Shown here piece by piece: positions 31,713 through 64,000 of a stretch of 64,000 nt of DNA; within the stretch, counting starts at the first letter, position 1; each line of letters starts with the position of its first letter. This DNA comes from Eudorina sp. 2006-703-Eu-15 (taxonomy: Eukaryota > Chlorophyta > Chlorophyceae > Chlamydomonadales > Volvocaceae). Under the pieces are notes generated by a model. It ran no database searches. It was given only the letters and a program-made list of their open reading frames with translations, and was not told the DNA's origin. The stretch is from positions 1,517,570 through 1,581,569 of the forward strand of contig BDSI01000008.1 in assembly GCA_003117195.1 (NCBI GenBank), given 5' to 3'. The translations under genes were made by a program, and so were the position numbers.

Positions 31713-32898
31713 AGCAAGGCCCACTGCTTGACCCAATGCGCGGTGCTTCACGCTGTACGTAACGCGCCGTTATCCCAAGAGGACTTACCCCATCGCAAGG
31801 TCCCTTGTTCGTAAACTGATCGAAGCAAAAGTAAGTCCCAATGAATACAAACTTATGAAATACAATATATATAATATTGAGTAATGATGACGACATCCGT
31901 CTCTACTGAAGCAAATCTCTCCCGTGATGCAATGTCACGAAGACTGCATGCCTCTGCTGCATGTCACGAACAACGATGTTTCAAAAACCTAATCGAAGCA
32001 CAAGCATACTACATAAAATATAAGACCCTTTATGTAGTATTGGAATATGAATGGCGGCATCCGTTTCTGCTGCTGAAGCGAAGTAAGGCAGGGTACGGTT
32101 GTACTGTGTGTCACGAGCGCTTGCTTATGGCCGAAATATGCGCTTGTATTAAAAGTTTGCAACATAGGGCATGCGAGCATATATATACAGGACACTTTAA
32201 TGCGTTGTTTGCAAGTGCCCTTGTTCGTTGTGCGTACGTCAATATAAGTAATAATTTGCATGTGAGTACCGCTCCATCCAGCCAGTCGCACTATTGTCTT
32301 TTGATATCTTATTTCAACCAACAACTATATATACAGCTGCAGCTAACGACCGTCACCGTTTGCAATAAGGGCCGGAAATGCAAATGTAAATAGACTTCAT
32401 CGATCGTTATCTTCCAACGCACAGCAACATGGTAAATAAGGATACTTCATCATATGTGCTGAGGAACATGCGTGCGTGGGAATTGACTTTGTTTGTCTCC
32501 TAACTCACAATTGAGCGATAGGGTGTTATTCGTTGCCCGCCGCGCGATACCAGTCATCACGCACTGCCGGCCTGCTTCTGCTGGCTGGCCAGCGAGACCT
32601 CACATCAGTACCCTGCTATCAGTGTTATTATCGCGAACACAAATATAACCGTTACAAGGTGCCCCTCTCCCCCCCCCCCGCACACACACACACACACATA
32701 TATGTGCTTATTAGCCTACCTCTAACGCGAGCCGCACGCGCACGCCTCCGTCCGCGCGTTGTTTTTGCCAATCCGATGGCAAGGCCCGTCGTCCCCGCGC
32801 AGTCAGCTAGCTACGTAGCTGGCCGTCTGCTGACATCATCCGTTATTTAATACGTAGCTCGACCGCGCGCGTACACGCAACAACTACTGTCGCAGGTC

Positions 32899-60729
<27,831 letters not shown>

Positions 60730-60887
60730 ATGATGATACGTAAGTAGATGATTGCGCGGGAGGTCCCGTACATGTGGCCGGCTGCTGATATGGATGTTTT
60801 GTGTTTAGTGTGTTAATTTGGGATTTATTGTCTGTCTAGGACACAATAGTCTTCGTGTACGTGAAGTGGACAGCACCTGCTGAACAT

Positions 60888-60892
60888 TGTAA
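60888..60892 (+). terminator. Candidate poly(A) signal TGTAA, large gene
   Basis: TGTAA lies 158 bp after the stop, a normal distance for green algae. Another TGTAA follows at about 61099. Confidence 0.55.
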
Positions 60893-61121
60893 GGTATACG
60901 TAGAGAGCAGCGGCCATGCTGCTGGATCACGTACGTATTTGGATGAGGTAGCCGTACGTGTGCACATACACGCACGAGGCACGCAACTCCTCCGCTTACA
61001 AAACGTGTATAATTCGCAGCAGCTAGCTGCGCTGGTGCATGTATGCGATTGTCGAGCGAACCATTATTACCTGTTGGCTGCCATGCGTCGATCAGATGTG
61101 TAAACGCAAGCCCACGCTGCG

Positions 61122-61372
61122 CTGAATGGTTTTGGCGGTATGTAGACACGTAAGACACGCAGGTGTGCGATGCATCAATCGCGCGCGCCTGCGGATTCCA
61201 GCAGGCCCTTGTCGTAGTCTGAAGAATAGTTGGCAGCAGAAGATTTCCGAATCTCTACAGCGTGAAGTAAATCAAATCTCGCAGGGTTTTTCGTTGCGAG
61301 TCGGGGAAATAAATACCGTGTTTACCGCATTTTGGGCCAGTCAGAATTGTTTTAGGTAGCAACGCTGTTGCT
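61122..61372. mobile_element. Diverged right half of the hAT-type MITE
   Basis: It aligns with 16670-16889: TTTTGGCGGTA, ATAGTTGGCAG, AGATTTCCG, TCTCTACAGCGT, CAAATCTCGCAGG and finally GGTAGCAACGCTG. The left half and its inverted repeat are missing. Confidence 0.7.
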
Positions 61373-61851
61373 TGTGCAGGTGTCCCGCCCCAAATACACA
61401 CCGGTCCGCTCGCCCTTCAAGATTCGTACCCTGGTCAAACTAACGAACATAATAACAACGAAACCTAAGGACTTATGGAGCCCAGCCACGTGCACGCACT
61501 GCCGTGAAAGTCTTGCCGCCGCTTACTTGAGCGCGTCCAGAACGTAGTTTCATTTGGGCAGTTGCATGCCTGGAGGTCGTGGTAAAGGACTCTATCTTAC
61601 TTACTTGGTCTGAACGATTCGTTCGTTGATGCACACGCACAGTTTATGTACACTACGGACCTGATAGATGGCACGGTCAGAAAAGAAATGAAGAATCTAT
61701 GACCCTTCCATATCGAAATCGGAGCAGGTCCCGAGGAACGAAGTCCATCGATGCTGCTGCATAACCACGCTAGTACGTAGAACCCTCAACGACATTCACC
61801 CAGTCATGGACCCAGTCATGAGACCGACCAGTAGTCGCAGTCATCACAAAC

Positions 61852-61965
61852 GTCTGTACTTTTGTAGGCCGGGTATATACTGTAAGCCCGTGTATTACAC
61901 GGTCTTGTGTCTGACACTGAGCATACACGAGAGGTGTTAACACGGCTAACACGGTAGGTGTGAAG
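61852..61965. mobile_element. Partial copy of the 700-bp inverted-repeat element
   Basis: ACGTCTGTACTTTTGTAGGC and TGTAAGCCCGTGTATTACAC to AACACGGCTAACACGG match the left end of the element at 40524 with few changes. The right end is absent from the window. Confidence 0.75.
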
Positions 61966-62332
61966 ACAGCTAGCCCATGCACGCATCTGGGTGGTAGGTG
62001 GGAGGTCGCAGAGGTGGCCATGGCACCAAGGAAGGCGACCCCTCCTGGGGCAGAGGCGAGGAGGTCACGGATTGTTGTGCTGTTAAAGCGATACCGAACC
62101 CTAAGTGCAGAGGATAATTTCAAGGGTGGCGGAAAACATGCAGAGGATGTAGAAAATGGGAAAATGCCAATAAAGAGGCGTATTGGTGACTGGCGGTTGC
62201 TTGATGGGAATAAAATTAAAATGTTACGCTGGGCAATCAAGCCCTAGCGTGGCTTTTGGATGGGGGCAGGGGCGGAGAGGTTCGATCGCTGAGCCTATAC
62301 ACCGTTACCACCGGGGAGTCTGAACATATATT

Positions 62333-62568
<236 letters not shown>

Positions 62569-63489
62569 ACCATAATCTCGACGTTCCTCCCCAGCTGCAT
62601 CTCCAGCAACCGGTTTGACCTCGGGCTGGGTCGGGTCCTGCCGTCCCTTGCATGTCCGTCGCCGCCCCGCGTAAGCCGCCCGCACAGCCGCGACTATCCA
62701 TTACGGGGACACAATGTCTTTGCTTCTGCTTTATCGCATGTCGCCCCTCTTTTCTATATACACGTCCCCGGCCTGTCGGCCATGCGCAGCCAACGGCCTC
62801 ACTCGTCCGCGTGCACAATTCGGGTCCTCGCAAGTCGTGTCTCTCGGTTTATTTTAACACACACACACACATATATATATATATAGGGGTATATATATAT
62901 ATATATTGCCGTCAGAGTAGTCGGAGGTTAGTTGTCATCCCGCCGCCCCCCGACTCGCTTGCGTGCGTGCTCAAGCACACTGCGGCTCATCAGCACGATG
63001 TCGTCGTTGATGATGAGGGTGGTGACCGACAGCGTGTGTGGTCGTGCGTCATGTAGATTTGTGCAGCAGCAGCGATAGATAGGCTTCCTCGCTCGGAGGG
63101 GTCGTCGTAGGTCCTTCCTCGAGCTCGCTGATCGTGCGTGCCACCTTCCGCAGCCCCGGGTGATGCATGTATGGCTTCTGAGTTGGTGTATGTACCTGAT
63201 GACGCGCCATCGATCTATCCGTGTCGTGCCAGGTGTTCAACTAGTTGCTTATGTTGCTGGGTTTCGTCGGCGCTTTCCTCATCGTGTCATAAATCACCTG
63301 CTGCACCTGCTGCTGTATGTGTCCCCGATCAAAGAAATGTACACTGTGTGCTTCGACCGGTCTGAGGGCCCACTGTAGGGCTTCGAATTCGACCTGGCGA
63401 CTTCAGTGTTCGCGAGTGGTAGGTAGTGTCGGGATGAGTAGATCGATCCGGTGTCATCTTTCGGAGCATGTCGTCGGGTATTGTTATTA

Positions 63490-63870
63490 TGGGTGTTATA
63501 GCATAGGGGACCCCGCGGGGTCAAAGCTTCCTCACCAAACACTGCATAAATGAAGCTGCGCCACCAACCACAGCCAGGGATAAAGCCCGCTCAGGGGGAG
63601 TTAGCCACTAGGGCGCCCCTACTAACGAACCACCACCCCTGTACCCCAGCCAAGGCGGGCTCACGTCTCCGGCAGCGGCCCGTGGTCTTGGAAGGCAACG
63701 GGGGTAAGGGGCTCGCGAACCACCATCAGGGGACTGCCCGTACGGTCCCACCGGGTCGACCTCCCTACCCGATCACGGGCGCCAATGGCCCATGTATAGC
63801 GCGCACAGTCGCCCCGTCCACCCGCGACCCACTACTCAGCGCCCACCGGGCTTCGGCAAAGTACCCTGCA
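63490..63870 (+). repeat. Dispersed repeat copy
   Basis: It starts TTATAGCATAGGGGACCCCG and is co-linear from GGGATAAAGCCCGCTCA (63577) on with 30860-31140. It ends in or beyond GGGCTTCGGCAAAG. It probably belongs to the same non-autonomous transposable element family as the copies at 22644, 30715, 35050 and 51600. Confidence 0.75.
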
Positions 63871-64000
63871 GTGGGTAATCTCCTTGATGAGCGAGCTTTA
63901 TCCGCTTTCGACGCGCACTTATTGTGCCGCTCGCTCTTCCCAGGCAGGGGCTTCATCACGCATACGTGCATGTAAGGGCCCTTGGTAGTAGTGCCGCCCT

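Larger units (their letters stand above)
26494..32898. other. Gene-poor interval rich in diverged repeats
   Basis: No multi-exon gene could be supported in this 6.4-kb stretch. It holds dispersed repeat copies (28050-28460 and 30715-31230), a degenerate TGCGCGAAC-periodic region (28700-29190), a GGCCCCACTGGCC minisatellite (31613-31712) and several ORFs over 60 codons without splice partners. A 169-codon frame at 31884-32393 has AT-rich codon use unlike the neighbours. The promoter of the large lectin gene should lie at the right end. Confidence 0.5.

Noticed and set aside
31884..32393. 169-codon AT-rich frame with CTVCH and KCKCK
   Set aside because: No splice partners, no recognisable domain, codon use unlike the neighbouring genes; probably a chance or transposon-derived frame.
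63049..63400. Possible retrotransposon polyprotein end
   Set aside because: Short frames on both strands, but no reverse transcriptase, integrase or chromodomain motif is visible.

Overview
This is nuclear DNA of a eukaryote, most likely a volvocine green alga (Chlamydomonas/Gonium/Volvox group). The evidence is: many short exons with GT-AG introns; very GC-rich Ala/Pro/Gly-rich coding sequence beside AT-richer introns full of GCATGCATG and GCAAGCAAG words; Ser-Pro-Pro rich linkers typical of volvocine matrix proteins; TGTAA poly(A) signals; and SRCR, C-type-lectin and WSC domains in one alga-like protein. No bacterial operons, rRNA, tRNA or CRISPR arrays were seen.

Layout. (1) 1-13087 (+): the 3' part of a giant gene, nine exons, at least 3289 residues, rich in Ala/Pro/Gly with coiled coils and helical stretches; the 5' end lies outside the window. 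(2) 13088-15811: convergent intergenic space. (3) 21191-15812 (-): a secreted protein with a signal peptide, a GATase1-like domain, a proline-rich linker and two ShKT cysteine modules. (4) 22813-26493 (+): a six-exon gene for a secreted 491-residue protein of unknown family. (5) 26494-32898: gene-poor space made largely of diverged transposon pieces and low-complexity DNA. (6) 32899-60729 (+): one very large gene of about 38 exons and about 2,300 residues. It encodes a signal peptide, an unknown N-terminal region, nine Ser/Thr-rich exon modules, a beta-rich region, a C-type lectin domain, Cys-rich knots, a proline-rich linker, three SRCR domains, a second proline-rich linker with an apparent frameshift, an EGF-like module, two WSC domains and a C-terminal fucolectin/F5-8C-type lectin domain. 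(7) 60730-64000: transposon relics and a 227-bp CA microsatellite.

The three genes in 15.8-60.7 kb all look secreted or cell-surface and Cys-rich, so the region is best read as a cluster of extracellular-matrix or recognition proteins. The large gene looks like a multi-lectin scavenger-receptor-type protein. Its introns carry mobile elements with recognisable ends: a 247-bp TRIM-like element with identical 48-bp terminal repeats, a 217-bp hAT-type MITE directly behind a splice donor, and a 700-bp inverted-repeat element. Exon boundaries were placed by hand from GT/AG sites and reading-phase agreement; where phase did not close this is stated.
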